Source: Nectonema munidae (Eukaryota; Nematomorpha; Nectonematoida; Nectonematidae). Taken from it: a stretch of DNA of 64,000 nt. The notes beneath the pieces are model-generated. The model saw only the letters and a program-made list of their open reading frames with translations, was not told the DNA's origin and made no database searches. Below, one piece after another: positions 26,935 through 41,387 of the stretch (its first letter is position 1; each line of letters opens with the position of its first letter). The stretch covers positions 248,001-312,000 of the forward strand of contig JAUIRK010000708.1 of the NCBI GenBank assembly GCA_030549495.1, read 5' to 3'. The translations under genes were made by a program, and so were the position numbers.

Positions 26935-28332
26935 AGAAGGAGAATTTTATTATGCTTCAGCGAAGAATATTGATTTCTTTTAGTTTCTAGCAAAGTATAC
27001 ATCGCTCTCATCAAAATCAATATTAGGAAAGCTGTTTCAATCAAATGATCCGATTTATAAAGAAAAAAGAGTTTAATTTTTTTACTACAAAATTTTCTGA
27101 AAATAAGGAAATCAAAAGAAACTAAACTTGGCATCTGATATATGGTAAAAGAGATTAAATGCAAAAGGAATTTTCCGGTAAAAAATAAAACTCTTTGTTG
27201 AAGAAATTTTCACTGTCAATTTAAAATATTTTTTTTGTTATTTTAATATGTACGTCCACATTTTTCGTTATTTTCATTTTTATTTGAGATGTTTGGTTCC
27301 AAACATTGGAACTCTTGTAGAATCTAAAAAGCACAACATGCTTTACTTGATTAGTGTGACTTAAAATGGATAATTCTTGACTACTGAAGAAATCTCTTTT
27401 CGCTCAACTAATTCTTTCCTCTATTTGCAAACATTATATGCATTTTTATCTTGACCACTTTTATATTCGGTTCTGGCTTTTTCAATTCCTTGTATAGACG
27501 TGCTATATTTCGCTTTGTTCCATTGGTATTGAAGAAATGGGTTTTTAAGGAATCATGAAATGGAAATAACTAAGCTGATGCAAATTCAACTATCTATAAA
27601 GACTATTGGTTTCACCTGTATGTAGAGTAGACCATATAAAGTTACATTAGATATATGATATCTACAATGGAGTGTTTTTTCTTCTTATTTCACTGGCCTT
27701 CTCATCTCATTAGTAATATTATTTACTTACCTTCTCATCATAGAATATTTTACATTAGAATTTTATAGAAAATAATTCACCATATATATGAATGTCTATA
27801 TCTATGAATGAATACTAACATCATTTGTGGTAGTGTGATATTACTACTTTTCTCAATTTTTTCATCCATTATTTTTGTATTTAAGGTATTTTTAAAGAAT
27901 CAATAATTATAAATATACATTTGAAAAATCGTATTTCGCGTTCATTCAACGAAATCTCATGAGAATTTTAAAATAGAAATAAAGTTATTCTAAAAAAAAG
28001 TCCTGTCTCTACCTTCTAAAATATTATGCGCTCAAGTCCTTTTTTAGAAGAAATACGATATTTCTTGTATGCCGCTTTGAAATGACTTTGCAATCAATTC
28101 TATTTATTTCTAATATCTAGTTCTAATTCTAATCAATTCTATTTTTTTTTTTATGAAATCGCAAAGATGTGAGATGTAATCGGCCCCCTCTCCCTTTTTG
28201 ATCTTATCACAAATTGTTGGCTTCTTTGTCTATTTATTTATTATTTAATAGATTTTTTCATATTACCTGTACCTGTTGCCCTTGTTGGAAATAGTTTTTC
28301 CAATAAATCTTAATTCTTGTTGTCTATACTCA
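26935..28332. other. AT-rich spacer
   Basis: No gene or recognised repeat was seen on either strand. Confidence 0.4.
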
Positions 28333-28418
<86 letters not shown>

Positions 28419-28442
28419 CCAGCATCATCATCATCATCATGA
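28333..28442. repeat. Short (ATC)n microsatellite
   Basis: About 36 units, with one CACCAG interruption near 28,418. It has the same unit and orientation as the giant array at 15.7 kb. Confidence 0.97.
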
Positions 28443-28917
28443 TCGCTGCAGAAGTATATAAAGTCAAAATCATACACAATTCTGCTAAAAAGGATTAATC
28501 GTCTCTAAAAGTGCTGAATTATATACACAAATGTAATTAGTTTAGATTAAAAAAGTGTGAAAATCGATGCGATAATCATTATCGCGCTATCACTGCTGCT
28601 CTCTCACCACATTTCCTCTAAACTCCCTATTTGAAATCGCTAAAAGCAACACATCCTACCTACCATAGCAAGATTCTCCTTAGTATAATCCACTATCTAT
28701 ATGTGGAGGGCGTATGCCACCATGCACTACACTGACTGACTCTGATTTTGTGTAGGCCAAGATTATTCATGCTAAATCTTCGTTTTTCACATTGACATAG
28801 AGATAAAAGAGCAACACGAAATATTTAAATGTGATGATCATAAATATTAAAATTAGGCAAAATATGAATTAGCTCTACCTTTAGCTCTTGTTTCAAATCC
28901 ATTGATTTTAAATTCTT
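28443..28917. other. Spacer, no gene seen
   Basis: Slightly less AT-rich than its surroundings, but with no supported frame or repeat. Confidence 0.35.
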
Positions 28918-29180
28918 TAGACCAGGAGTCGGCAAAGTGGTCGATATCGACCCTGGGGGTCGATAACAGATCTTTAGGGGTCGATAAGATAGACAAACTT
29001 ACCAAATTGTGCTATGCTTTTTTTTTGTTATGCTGTAGTAGGGTTGAAATTGCCTTAACCTATCTATTAGCGAATGAAAACTTGTACTTCTTCTATATAC
29101 GTTGGAATTCTTTTAAGAAAGTGTCCGTTTAAACCGCGATAATTTTGAAAATTGTAACATCTTGCAACGCTAGTGTACTG
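28918..29180 (+). mobile_element. Probable hAT-type element remnant
   Basis: The start CCAGGAGTCGGCAAAGTGG followed by repeated GGGGGTCGATAA and AGGGGTCGATAAG words resembles the ends of hAT transposons of the ZBED5-related type. No right terminus or target duplication was identified, so the boundaries are approximate. Confidence 0.4.
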
Positions 29181-30321
29181 TGACCCGGAAGACGAATACG
29201 CGAAAGAACAAGAGTGTAACATGCTGGATAAATGTTAAATCAAGTTAAGAATTGTATTCGACGTTCGCATCCATCATTACGAATAATATCGTCTCGCCCG
29301 GATTGCTGAAAATTACAAAATTGAATGATATAGACAATTTTGGGACATGCTAGACTAGGTACACGTTATGCCTGAAGTTTGACTATGTTTCATATATACA
29401 TAATATGCATATATAAGATATCCCTGCAGTATTTACCTTACAAATATATAATGGGTTCTACAAGCAGACTCCTTTGGATGCCATAATATATCCTAAATTT
29501 AATTTGGTAGTTCTAGTATGCAGAAAGTCAGAACTAAATAGCCGAACGCAGAATTCCTTATTGCTCAGTGTCTATTACAAATCGATAAATCAGATAAATC
29601 TTGGAAAATAAATTATTGATGAATAAAGTTCTCTAGTTCTAGATTATAAATCATTTTAAACTGATGTTTTTGAAGTTTGAGTACTTTCATGGAAAACTTA
29701 TTTATCAATAAGGTGGAATCTAAGTGAAACCTAGGTTAAGTACCCATGCACTTGCAGCTATACATAACGTAATTCCTCTTGTCTTTCTTTCACTCGCACA
29801 AAGTCGTTGATTCCGACTCATGATTTTTTTCTTGCCCTCTTTTACTAAAGAAGTTTGCTAATTTTTTACTTCTAAATCGTTATCTCTTTTCCTCTGACAG
29901 TATAATTTATTGATGATCAAATTCCTGATATAACAAAACATTTTGATGGGAATTATGTCAAATTTTTATTTATTGAGTATAAAAATCTGTTAGAATTATT
30001 GATGAGCAAAGTGGAGTGCCTCTACTTTCCCAACAAATGAAAATTGTTTGCTTTACCGACCACTATATCTGACTTTAGTGGATCTTCTGTGTTTGTTTAT
30101 AAATGTTTTTAATACTAGTTTCAAAATTCTCTTTGTCAAAATGTTGAATTGTAGATTCATTATAAATTGATTGGATTTAATTATTTTAAGTTTAAATAAT
30201 AATACCTTGTAGTGTTTTAAGCCTTTCAGTCACATGGTTCATCACTTACCAATGAAGTGAGAATAGTCTGCTTGAGTTTTGTGAAAATTAGTTCAAACGA
30301 TTGTACAGAGAAAATAAAAAG
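29181..30321. other. AT-rich spacer
   Basis: No gene was found. The region is featureless apart from ordinary AT-rich runs. Confidence 0.4.
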
Positions 30322-30425
30322 ATGTCATTTCACAACTTTAGAAGACAACCGAAATGAATTTTTCCATTTTTAAAGTAATATTACTTACTATCAATGTATG
30401 TAAAGCTTATACCATTTAGAGGAGT
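30322..30425 (-). mobile_element. Dispersed repeat R, partial copy
   Basis: The reverse complement matches the right part of the repeat at 55,012-55,325: ACATACATTGATAGTAA, AATATTACT and GGTTGTCTTCTAAAGTTGTG. The rest of the element is missing. Confidence 0.7.
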
Positions 30426-31734
30426 TACGTTAACCAGTTTTTGTTGTCAGTGATGTTTTCGAAACTAATGTTAGAATAGATTAAAATTAATAATAACTAT
30501 TATTTGTTTGAAACATAACAAAAAAAAAAGCAAACTTATAAAAAAATTTTATTAGAGGCTGAAAGAGACACATTGAAACTTTATATCATTGTGATGATAA
30601 TAGTAAAGATTTTTGGAATAAAAATTTTTAAGTAAATATTTGCCGAAAATCCATTTTTCAATATGCGAAATTTACGTAAAAAATTTTGTCTTCAATAATT
30701 CGTTATTAATTTTATAATAAAGATTAAAAATGTTTCGTTTGCAAACAAACGGATAAAGAAAATTAATCGTCGATTTCTATTTCTTGGGTCACTTTGTCTC
30801 GCACTGGTCATCAGGTCATCATATGAATTGGCATCAATATTTCAAAATATTGATTACTTTCTCTTATACCTAGATTGCGTGATTTAATTTAAAAATAATT
30901 GCTACTATCAGAAACATTCATCCAAATTTTAATTTTTTATTATCATTTATCAAAATGTGTATATTATTGCCCTTTTTGCAATAAATGTGTATTTTTTCTC
31001 ATTGTTTTATGCAATGTGACTTTGTAGATTAATAATACTCAGAATATTTGCTTAGTTAAAATTTTTCTGATAAATTATCTAAAATTTTTGGCCTATACAC
31101 TTTGAAATCTCTTCACTAAGATACGAAAAAAGTATATAAAAAACTTTTATATTTGCTGTTGAATCATAGAGCAAATTTAATTATAAAAGGATATACTAAT
31201 CAAAATATCGCCTCTCTATACCTCTACTTCATCTATGGAAGAATAAAAATTATGCGAAAGCAATTAAATTCATTAGAAATTCTAGACCGCTTTAATTTCA
31301 AAATTCCCCTTTGGAAACCTTTTTGAGTAGCACTATAGATAGAAGATCATTGTAATATACTCATTGTTTAAAAACGAATATTTATGCTTCACTTGAAGGA
31401 GATATATTTTAGTTAAAGAAAAAATATATATTCTTAAGTATTAATAAGTGTTTTTTTTGGTGTAAACGATTTGAGCTGATTTAATCGGAATTAACCAATT
31501 TGATTGAATTGTACTTAATTTGCAAAAAATGTAACATCTAATCTAAACAAAAAATTTAGTCCCCTCAACGTTAGGTTTTGGACATACAAGGGAAAATTGA
31601 TAGAGCTTCAATCCCGGAAATGAGTCTTTCACAGAATTTTCGATTAGTGATGATCACGATGATCACTAACAAGAAAACTTACAACTTTGCTATAACAATT
31701 TTGTTTTTAAATAACACAAATTTTTAGTAAATAA
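30426..31734. other. AT-rich spacer
   Basis: No gene or recognised repeat was seen. Confidence 0.4.
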
Positions 31735-32180
31735 CATAACATAACATAATTTAACATAATTTTATTGGCAAAAGTTAAAGAGTAAAAAATAGGAGTAGTT
31801 TCAAACATTCTTTTCTTCCAATAAATATCTAATCTATTCTTGAAAGTATTTAAAGTAGGAACATTCACAATGTAGTCTGGAAGTGAGCTCCAATCATTGA
31901 TCATTCTTTGAGGGAAAAACCTTCTTAAATAAGACTTTTTACAATAAGATTTCTGAAATTTATAAGATTGAAATCTTTGGATTCTCTTTGAATATTGAGA
32001 TAATATTTTTGAGATAATATGCATGCTTTCATGAAGGATGCATATAAACAGAAATCATGTCTCGCATTTTGAATCGATAAAGTAAGGAAGGCAGGTTCAC
32101 TTTGGTTAGCCTTTCTTCATAATTTAAATCTTTTAATCCACAAATCTTCTTAGTAATAAATTTGATATTTATTTTTATCG
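31735..32180 (-). mobile_element. LINE 3' end (ORF2 C-terminus) with ATGTT tail
   Basis: The minus strand encodes the post-RT tail typical of jockey/CR1-like LINEs: LNYEERLTKVNLPSLLYR, MRDMISVY, and then LRRFFPQRMINDWSSLPDYI and PTLNTFKNRLDIYWKKR. It ends in a short (TTATG)n tail at 31,735-31,760. It is 5'-truncated, as expected of LINE insertions, and has one frame change between the first blocks. The same tail type is seen at 45.6-46.0 kb and 53.2-54.0 kb. Confidence 0.85.
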
Positions 32181-33283
32181 ATATATATAAATACCGCTAT
32201 GTCTTAAGTTACGATCAAGGATAAAATATAATTTGAAAATTTCATTAAAACTTTTTGATTACTTATAACAATAAAGTTAAAAGATTCAACTTTCTCATAT
32301 ATTTGATAAAGAAGTGTATTTTATTAGGCAGGAAAAAAGTTTCAGAACAAAGCATTGCATGAAAAGTTTTACTTCGAAATCTTATGAAAAATGGCATAAA
32401 ACATAACTGACTTATTTTTTATAATAAAATGGTAAACATTTATCAGTTGTGATTTGTAGTTATTATACTTAACTTAAGTCTGCAAAACTAAAAATTTAAA
32501 GAATTTCTTTAATTTAAAATTTGTAAAATTTAATTTCCCGGAAATATAAAATTTCAGTATGATATCTACATATAGCACAACTGAAGATTTTTTATTCTTT
32601 AAAAAAAAAATGAAAAAGGACATTTTTAATGAAAAATGTTTCGAAAAGCATTTGGAATGCATTATGGAATAAAGCTTTACACAATTAGTTCTAAGTTTTG
32701 GAAGAAAAATTTGACTTTCAAAATAATATTTCATTAGTAAGTGCACTTTGCTAAACTCCTATCAAAGTGCGGTGTATTGAGATCTTGTATTCTTAATTAT
32801 ACACCCTTTTCTTGACATTAAAGAAGAAATAATTGTAGCTTGAGGGAAAAAGCTTTTTTTAAATACCATGAAAAACGTTTTTTTGAATGCTCCTTTAAAA
32901 GACACAAAAAGGATATGATTTTTGAATTAAAAAAAATCAATGAATAATTAAATTAGTTTTTAGTGAGTGGATGAGGATGAGTGGTGGTGCTTTTCTGAGT
33001 CAATCATTCTTCTTTCCATATATTCACTATACTCAACTTTTAAGAGCTCAGCTTCACATGCTCCTTAATAATTTCTTTTTTCCATATTATTTTTCATGGT
33101 ATGACATCGTTTTAGCTTAGAGATCGAAATTTAAGAGAAATTTGTTTTTATAAACGTAAACATTTTTCAATACATTTTCAAGACAAATATTTTTCAGGAT
33201 TGGCGCTAGGGTTAGTTTTAAGTAATAATTAGATTGGTTGTTGTCATGTTGTGATGTGATTAAATAAATGATGAATACAGTAA
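32181..33283. other. AT-rich spacer
   Basis: No gene or recognised repeat was seen. Confidence 0.4.
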
Positions 33284-34799
<1,516 letters not shown>

Positions 34800-37191
34800 A
34801 TATTTACTCTATAGAGGGAGGGGGAGAGGGTATATGGTTCATCACTAGAATATTTTAGTATAGTGAGAATTTAGACAAATTTTATCGCCTAGAATCGTAT
34901 TCTAGAATTATCGAGATAGCTAGAGTTTGGTTTGCATTAAATCCGATAAAATAAACGCTATTGCCAATTCTACTTTTTAAAGGCAGCGTGCAACCGAAAA
35001 TAACAATCGCATAAAAAGAATTCGATCAAGCAGATGCCCACACTTTTGAAATTGCTCTTTGAAGCATTCACAAATTTTTGAAGGAGAATAATTTAAATTT
35101 TCTGATCTTGTATCTGTTCTAAATCATCATTTACTTATTTAGGATGGCAAAGTTAGAAACGCATTTTCGTACGCCCTATCATATTTACGTGTATAAATAA
35201 ATTAGATGCATTCTCTATACTCTATACATACCATACAATACATATCTATCTATCTTCCATGAAAGAGTCGTCGTGTATGGCGCAAATTATTTGTATAAAT
35301 CAAATCAATCAATAATTGACATTAATTGAAAATAGTAGTGATATTGGTATAAAAATTGTTACGCTTCACTTCAATGCATTATTTTCATCGCAAAATAGCG
35401 CATCTTCTTATCCTTTATCAAAATTTTCCAATCTTCCTTCTCAAACGTGTATGCGTGCGATTTTTTTATATTTTTAATCATTTTCCACTTCTCTCCATTT
35501 TAACATTATTATTTAGTATATATTCATTATCAGATTATTACTTTTCATTTTTGTGTTTGTTTAAAGAAAATTGTGTTGCGGTAAAAATTTTTCCAATTAT
35601 TTTTATGGTAAATTTGATTAGAGCCCTACCTACAGGCCGATATTCTAGTCTAATTCCTGCTACCCATGTAGGTTAAAATTTTTGACTTTTTATGGTAAGT
35701 TCATATTTGAATCATGCAAGATGACGAACATCTTTAAATTTTATAACCACGTCGCTTGGTTACACTAATGTACTCGTAATATTTTTTGACAAACCTTCGT
35801 TCTGTATGAGTCTTATTTTTTCCCCAATATTTAAGTTCTTTGAGTGATCTGTCTGATTCTCCTAAAAATCTTTAAAGCAAAGTTCCCAGCTCCTTTTTAA
35901 GGTTTTTTCTCTATTTTTTTAATTGAAAATCCAGAAGATAAAACACCTGAACTCAAGATTAGAGAAATTTTTAGAGAGAAATAAAGGATATATACACCTC
36001 TGTTTTGTGTATGGGTTGAGGGAGATTTTGCACACTTTTTTCATATGGATCTTGGCTAAAGGACTTTATGCTTAACGAGTTTTTGCCTAAAACAGGAAAA
36101 TTACTATTATTTTCATTTATATTTTTTTTAATTTTTCTGAATCGAAGTTTGCGCATATGTAATCACGTAAGGACTTCAAGCCTGTCATGTTTTTGGACGG
36201 AAATATTTAGTACTTTAAAAATCAAAAAATTTGTTTTGGAAGCTTTAATGGAAATTTTTTCAAAAAATTTAAAAGGCATTAATGATAAAGGCTATGAAAT
36301 TTTTTTAATTAAAATTAACTCTTGTAACTTAAAATCTTTTACAATCTATTTTTTGTGAAGGACATATCTTTATTATTATTATTATTATTAATCCTTTCTA
36401 CTTATTTTTTCATGCAACCACAAATTTGTGTTCAAAAAACTTTTTTAAAAATATTTATGCCACTAAGATTTTCTTTAAGTGTATATAAAAACGGCCTTAA
36501 CACACGCGTTCCAACTTTCCATTCAAATTTTGATTGATGTTTTACTGTATTCATAAACAAAGTGTTGAAGGATCTATTTGTTTGGAAGAAGAAGAAGAAT
36601 TAAACCAAAAAAGTACAGTTTCAAACAAATTTATTTTTAAGTAACACGAATTTTTCGACTCTACTAGTACTTATCAAGTTAAAATAAAATTCTCTTGTTT
36701 TTAAAACAACTTACTAAGTATTCGTGTCACTCAAAAAAAATAATTATTGCTTAAAGTTGTACTTTTTTGTTTATCTTGCACAGAAAGTCAATGTTATGTG
36801 GCAAAGGCTATTTTTACTAGTAAACATATTTGTAATTTTTTCAGTGAAACAAAAAAGACACCTGTCAACTAAACTAGATAAAGTTCATATTCACATATAT
36901 ACTATACTGGCTTGCAAATGCAATATGATATATTATATATGCTAACAATCACTAGGTCCACATTTTGAATCTCATTCGATATTAGTTTTTATATAGAATG
37001 TAAACAACGCACTCCCAAACTATATAAGATCTGTTTGTTTTCGAAATAGGGTTGATCAATGAAAGATCCAGAAAATTCTGTTGTGACGGGGATTGTGTTT
37101 TAATGCTCTAAAACCTTAAAAGTCGGCGTTAAGAGGCACACCAGTTGTTTTCTTTCTGTCCAATACCTACGTTAAACGGCCATTTTACTTC
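34800..37191. other. AT-rich spacer
   Basis: Small frames of 60-106 codons here are AT-rich, lack splice context and look like chance. A short hairpin (GTAACACGAAT at 36,642 and ATTCGTGTCAC at about 36,720) may be a tiny fold-back element. A (TAT)n run lies at 36,370-36,391. Confidence 0.4.
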
Positions 37192-37330
37192 AGGAGATGG
37201 CTTAGCGGTAGAACCCTTTGCTATTGATCCAGTCGCGTTGTGTTTGATTCCCAATCCTGGCATCCCTCTCTGTGCAGTCATGCAAGATTAATATTACCTC
37301 GGATGCAATAGCAGAAATAAAAAATTAAAA
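37192..37330 (+). mobile_element. tRNA-derived SINE, family E
   Basis: The A-box-like word GATGGCTTAGCGGTAGAA and the B-box-like TGTTTGATTCCC are spaced as in a tRNA. A body ending GCAATAGCAGAAATAAAAAA follows. Downstream A-rich sequence agrees with retroposition. The head differs from family A. Confidence 0.6.
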
Positions 37331-37445
37331 AAACACACAAAAATTCGAACAAATTAAACAGTATGCATAATAATAGTTTAAAATACACATCCATAATTAA
37401 AAAAACTTGATCAAATAAGATTTCAAATATTTTAATATATCTATT

Positions 37446-37881
37446 AGAGGGGCGGATCTAGAAATTGGCATTAGGGGGGCGGATTTTACTAAACTAGAAC
37501 TCAAATTTCAAGGATATAAATTTAAGCTTTATTAAAATTTTTAAAACAAAAAGAAGAATGAGAACATTAAAACGATCCTCATTCATTGAAATGCGAAGTG
37601 AATTGATGTGGTAAAACTTGATGTGTTTAAATAATAAATTTACAAAAAAAAATTGGGTAATATAAAATTAATAAGTGTCACACTTAACTACAATTGAAAC
37701 ATAAAAAACTTTTTAGGGCTTCTCACTTTAGAGAAAGATTGAATCTAAAAAACGAGTTGCAGAAATCATCATAATATTTGAGTTCTACGAAAAGAATTAG
37801 ATCAAGAAAAATTTTCTAGCAATTGGCAATGCAATTTTAGGGGGCGTACGGCGGTTCCGCCCTCCTTTAAATCCGCCAGTG
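37446..37881 (+). mobile_element. MITE M2 (about 435 bp), copy 1
   Basis: The left end is GGGGCGGATCTAGAAATTGG. The right end is GGCGGTTCCGCCCTCC and then AAATCCGCCAGTG. The whole length is repeated in inverse orientation at 58,372-58,802 with few differences. The GGCGGAT termini resemble the MITE at 3,992, so a hAT relationship is likely. No coding capacity. Confidence 0.85.
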
Positions 37882-38937
37882 TATTATATATATTGAAATT
37901 ATATTATTAGTGGTCTGGCAAGACTACGCCGGACAACAAAAGCATAGCGTATAATGTATAAGTAACATACAAAGTATACGTAAAATATTTGAAGCGATAA
38001 ATTGATTTATTTTTAAATGCATCTGAAATGTAATTTATTACATTGATTAACGATCGATTATTTTTTCTATTCTATCTTCGTAAACTATTTTATCAATTTA
38101 AAAAAATATTTAAAAAAAAAAAAAAAATAGGAAGAAAGGGTGGGGGTGTCATTTAAATTAGTTTTTAGCTTTAATTTTATCTCTTAGTTTGAAAAAAGTG
38201 TTTCTGCCTTAATTCTTCTAGATAAATTCATTACGAATATGAATTATTCAATATTTATAATTTTTCACAACTTCTTAATTTAGCAGATAAAGATTTATAT
38301 CAGCCACTTGAAAATGTATGGGAAACAAATAAAAATTTATCTATGGTCATTTCAAAAATAGAAAATTAATATCTTTCAAAACTAGTTTCGTCACTAAACT
38401 ACTGCTTAATTCCGATGATGTTTTCATACTGTGACATTTTTATACTAATTGCTTGCTGCAGCTAGCCTGCTTGCTTTTAATCCCACCCTAAATATGATGA
38501 TGATTATTATTATTATTGTGGTGTTTGGATATTATTTTTCTGCAAAAACGCTATCATTTTGTTTGAATAATTTCAATTTTTATGAACACAACAGCTGTAT
38601 AACGAATATATCATTAAACGTTTGCATGCCATTTTTAAAATTTTCTTCCAATACATAATATTTGGATAATAAATACGTAACAATATCATCTTTATTTTTA
38701 AGATATCTATAGCTAGATATCTTATAGACGATATCTATTGATGTAGACCTTATAGACTCTAAAGCTATACTGTAGCTAGATCTTATAGTAGACTTTTAAA
38801 ATGATTAAATTGGCCATATTTCCTAAAAATATGAAAGACGTCGCTGTAAAGGAAACCTGAAAAGAGTGGCCCTTAACCAAAAAATATATAGATACTATCT
38901 CAAAGACACTTACTTTACTACATAAGTTTTTTTAGTG
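37882..38937. other. AT-rich spacer
   Basis: A half copy of a GTGGTCTGGCAAG end lies at 37,911 (compare 40,388). Degenerate TAGCTAGATATCTTATAGA words lie at 38,700-38,800. No gene was seen. Confidence 0.4.
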
Positions 38938-38992
38938 ATAGTCACAATCACAAATCGAACCGCTCTTACGCTCTTACCACTAGGCCATGTGC
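38938..38992 (-). mobile_element. tRNA-derived SINE head, family B
   Basis: On the minus strand, ATGGCCTAGTGGTAAGAGCG (A box) is followed by GCGGTTCGATTTGTGATTG (B box) and GTGACTATCAC. It matches the head of the longer copy at 56,538-56,652. Confidence 0.65.
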
Positions 38993-39455
38993 TAAAATAG
39001 TTATAAAGTTTGACTTCTTAAATTTAAAAGTTAAACACATTTTCTATATTTATTCTACAATTTTTTCTTTCACTTTTTTAAAATTTTTTCCATTCACATT
39101 TTTAGAAAAATTGAAAGAGCACAATAAAGCATGAACATTTTAGATGATAACAATAAGACTCCTGGATTTTCAAATCCAAGCAAAATCTCCAAAATTCTCA
39201 TCTCCTGTTCCAAGAAAGGTAAAACTGTTTCCTATAATATTTTCAATATGTTAAGTCATTCCTTATGGATTATTATTCTAATATAAATACATATAAATAT
39301 TTTCCAAACCTCAAGAAGTTTGACAGGGGAAGACAACATCCCATAATTTTTAGTCACAATTTTCTGGGAAAGTTAAAAGGATGGAGACGTTCGAAAACCT
39401 TTCATATTTTTCTTGACTATATAATCAATTACATATTATTCCATATGGTATATAT

Positions 39456-39677
39456 CAGTAGTAGGCAAATCCGGCTCCTGCTAATTTTGCCCTTTGTTCA
39501 ATTTGGTGTGGCTCTTATGATTAACATTCATGAATTATAAATCAATAAATTTGCCAAATTTTGACTGTTTTAATAAGATATTTTTAGCCCATTTTTCTTA
39601 CAACTTTACTATGTGGGATGCAAAACTTGAGGTTGATGGCTGCATACGGGCCTCACGGCCGCAGTTGAGAACCACTG
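39456..39677 (-). mobile_element. hAT-type MITE, CAGTGGTTCTCAAC family (copy b)
   Basis: It ends GGGCCTCACGGCCGCAGTTG and then AGAACCACTG, the reverse complement of the start of copy c at 40,827. At about 222 bp it is shorter than the others because of an internal deletion. Interior words TTTTGACTGTTTTAATA and CAACTTTACTATGTG are shared. Confidence 0.75.
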
Positions 39678-39732
39678 ACTGTAAAGCCTGAAAAATCAAT
39701 TGAAAACTGCTTCAACGTATTTTCAGACTATT

Positions 39733-39890
39733 GGGTGGCATGGCAGTTTGGTTGAGATGATGGACTCAGCACGGAAGCCTCTGTGTTCGATTTCTCATCG
39801 AAACCAATTTGTTCATAGTTTGACTTGAAATATATTTCATAGTTGTCAATGAAAACACACCCACGGTACCTTTACCGTAACTACTTGTTC
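39733..39890 (+). mobile_element. tRNA-derived SINE, family D, sharing the family A tail
   Basis: The tRNA-like head is GTGGCATGGCAGTTTGGTTG with a B-box-like GTGTTCGATTTCTC at about 39,783. The tail AATGAAAACACACCCACGG plus TACC corresponds to the tail of family A copies (GATGAAAACACCCTACGG plus TAC), although the head is a different tRNA-like sequence. Confidence 0.65.
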
Positions 39891-40387
39891 TATAAAACAA
39901 TTTTTGAGTGTGTGCACAAACCCTGTTTACCAGTTAGAAAAGCTTTTTACCTAGATTCACTCCCCAAAGAAGTTAAGAAAAGAGTTAATTTGGTTGATTC
40001 TTTTTAAGACATTTAAAATAATTTATGGCTCTTTTTATCCTTTTATATGAGCTTCTCTGGTGTATACCAAGGTTTTCCTATGTATTTGTTAGAAGTATTT
40101 GAAATCGTGTTAGCTCATTTACTTGCATTGCACATTTAACTTTCTGCTTCCAGAATTACCCAATAAAACACTTAGCCGGCTGTTAATCTTTGCATAACTA
40201 CACTCCCAAATTTGATTAATTAACGGTCAGTAAATTTAAAAAATGATAAAATAAAACCTATAAGAGTTGGGTTCATTTACCTTACTTTGCTTACATTTTT
40301 ATTTACTTTGCTGAGCATTCATAAGGTTAGAGGCGAAATCAAAATTGCGAAATGATAATTTACAGCTAAAAATGTTATATATTTTCA
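39891..40387. other. AT-rich spacer
   Basis: No gene was seen. Confidence 0.4.
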
Positions 40388-40447
40388 GTGGTCTGGCAAG
40401 GCAACGGAGAAACAAAAACACATTAAAAAGGCTTGGCAGACTACTAT
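40388..40447. mobile_element. Minimal inverted-repeat element, about 60 bp
   Basis: AGTGGTCTGGCAAGGC at the left and GCTTGGCAGACTACTA at the right are inverted copies separated by about 27 bp. The left end also occurs at 37,911. It is probably a very short MITE. Confidence 0.5.
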
Positions 40448-40639
40448 AGACATAAATATATAGCTAACCATCGTTAATACCTTCTTCATCGGGATTCTTT
40501 GTTATCCGTAAAATTTTTTATCCTAAAATTTTACTCTGAATGCAGGAAAGATAAAAAGATTTACATTTTTTAATGGAAATAATTAAGTATTTGACGTTTT
40601 TAGTAAAAAATTTGAGTTATATTGATAATATTTCATTTA

Positions 40640-40772
40640 AATTATGGTATTATATTAACCTCATAAAATTTTACAGCGAAATCATTCTTTTCTCAAAATC
40701 CGAATAATTTCATTATCCGAATCGTTTATTTAAATGTTCAGTTCGGATTAATGTAGTTTGACTGTATAGTGT
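40640..40772 (-). mobile_element. pogo/Tigger-like terminal fragment
   Basis: On the minus strand the sequence starts CAGTCAAACTACATTAATCC and runs into repeated TCCGAA words, like the terminal repeats of pogo/Tigger elements. A TA lies just outside. The matching left end may be the decayed GGATTCTTTGTTATCCG near 40,493. Confidence 0.45.
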
Positions 40773-40818
40773 ATATATATATATGAGGAAAGAATTTGGC
40801 GTTGTATGTTTCTCAATG

Positions 40819-41141
40819 CTTTACACCAGTGGTTCTGAACTGCGGCCGTGAGGCCCGTATGCATCCATCAACTTCAAGTTTTGCATCTCACATAGTAAAG
40901 TTGTAGGGCTAAAAATATCATATTAAAACAGTCAAAATATCGCAAATTTATTAATTTATTATTCATGAATAATATGATTTATTAATTTTATGATATACAC
41001 TTTAAGTAACTAGAATAATATTTCAAGTTATATAAAAAATGCTTTAACCGCTTTTACGCTTTTGGTTCGGCCCTCTAGTGCAATGTTGCTTCTTAATTTG
41101 GCCTTTGTTAAAAAAAAAGGTGGACAACCATTGCTTAACAC
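40819..41141 (+). mobile_element. hAT-type MITE, CAGTGGTTCTCAAC family (copy c) with target duplication
   Basis: The element at 40,827-41,133 begins CAGTGGTTCTGAACTGCGG and ends GACAACCATTG. It is flanked by CTTTACAC (40,819-40,826) and CTTAACAC (41,134-41,141), an 8-bp duplication with one change. The right half matches copy a. It is non-coding. Confidence 0.85.
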
Positions 41142-41156
41142 GAATAACGTTGTCTT

Positions 41157-41387
41157 TTAAATTTTGGCGCAGATTTTGAAGATGAGTTGAAAGCGATTAA
41201 TTTGCATGTTCTCGAAAAACTTCAAATCTTTTGCTTTGAGTTCGGCTTCCACTTCCAACTCGTTGATTGCCAAGTCAACTTTGACCCGATCCGCTATCCG
41301 TACGCATTTAAAGTTTTGCTCGAAGAAATTGAAAACTGCTTCAACGTATCCAAAGGCCTTTTCTTCTTTGTAAGTCTTTTTAATCAC
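41157..41387 (-). CDS. Hypothetical short frame, possible gene fragment
   Basis: This 76-codon minus-strand frame, rich in charged residues (VDLAINELEVEAELKAKDLK), has better coding texture than its neighbours. It is open for a few more codons upstream. A 22-bp word from it (ATTGAAAACTGCTTCAACGT plus AT on the plus strand) also occurs at 39,699, so it may be part of a dispersed repeat. I do not recognise it, and no splice or start context supports a full gene. Confidence 0.2.
   Translation of the reverse strand: MIKKTYKEEKAFGYVEAVFNFFEQNFKCVRIADRVKVDLAINELEVEAELKAKDLKFFENMQINRFQLIFKICAKI

Noticed and set aside
36068-36358. 96-codon plus-strand frame
   Set aside because: AT-driven composition, no splice or start context, and no recognisable domain.
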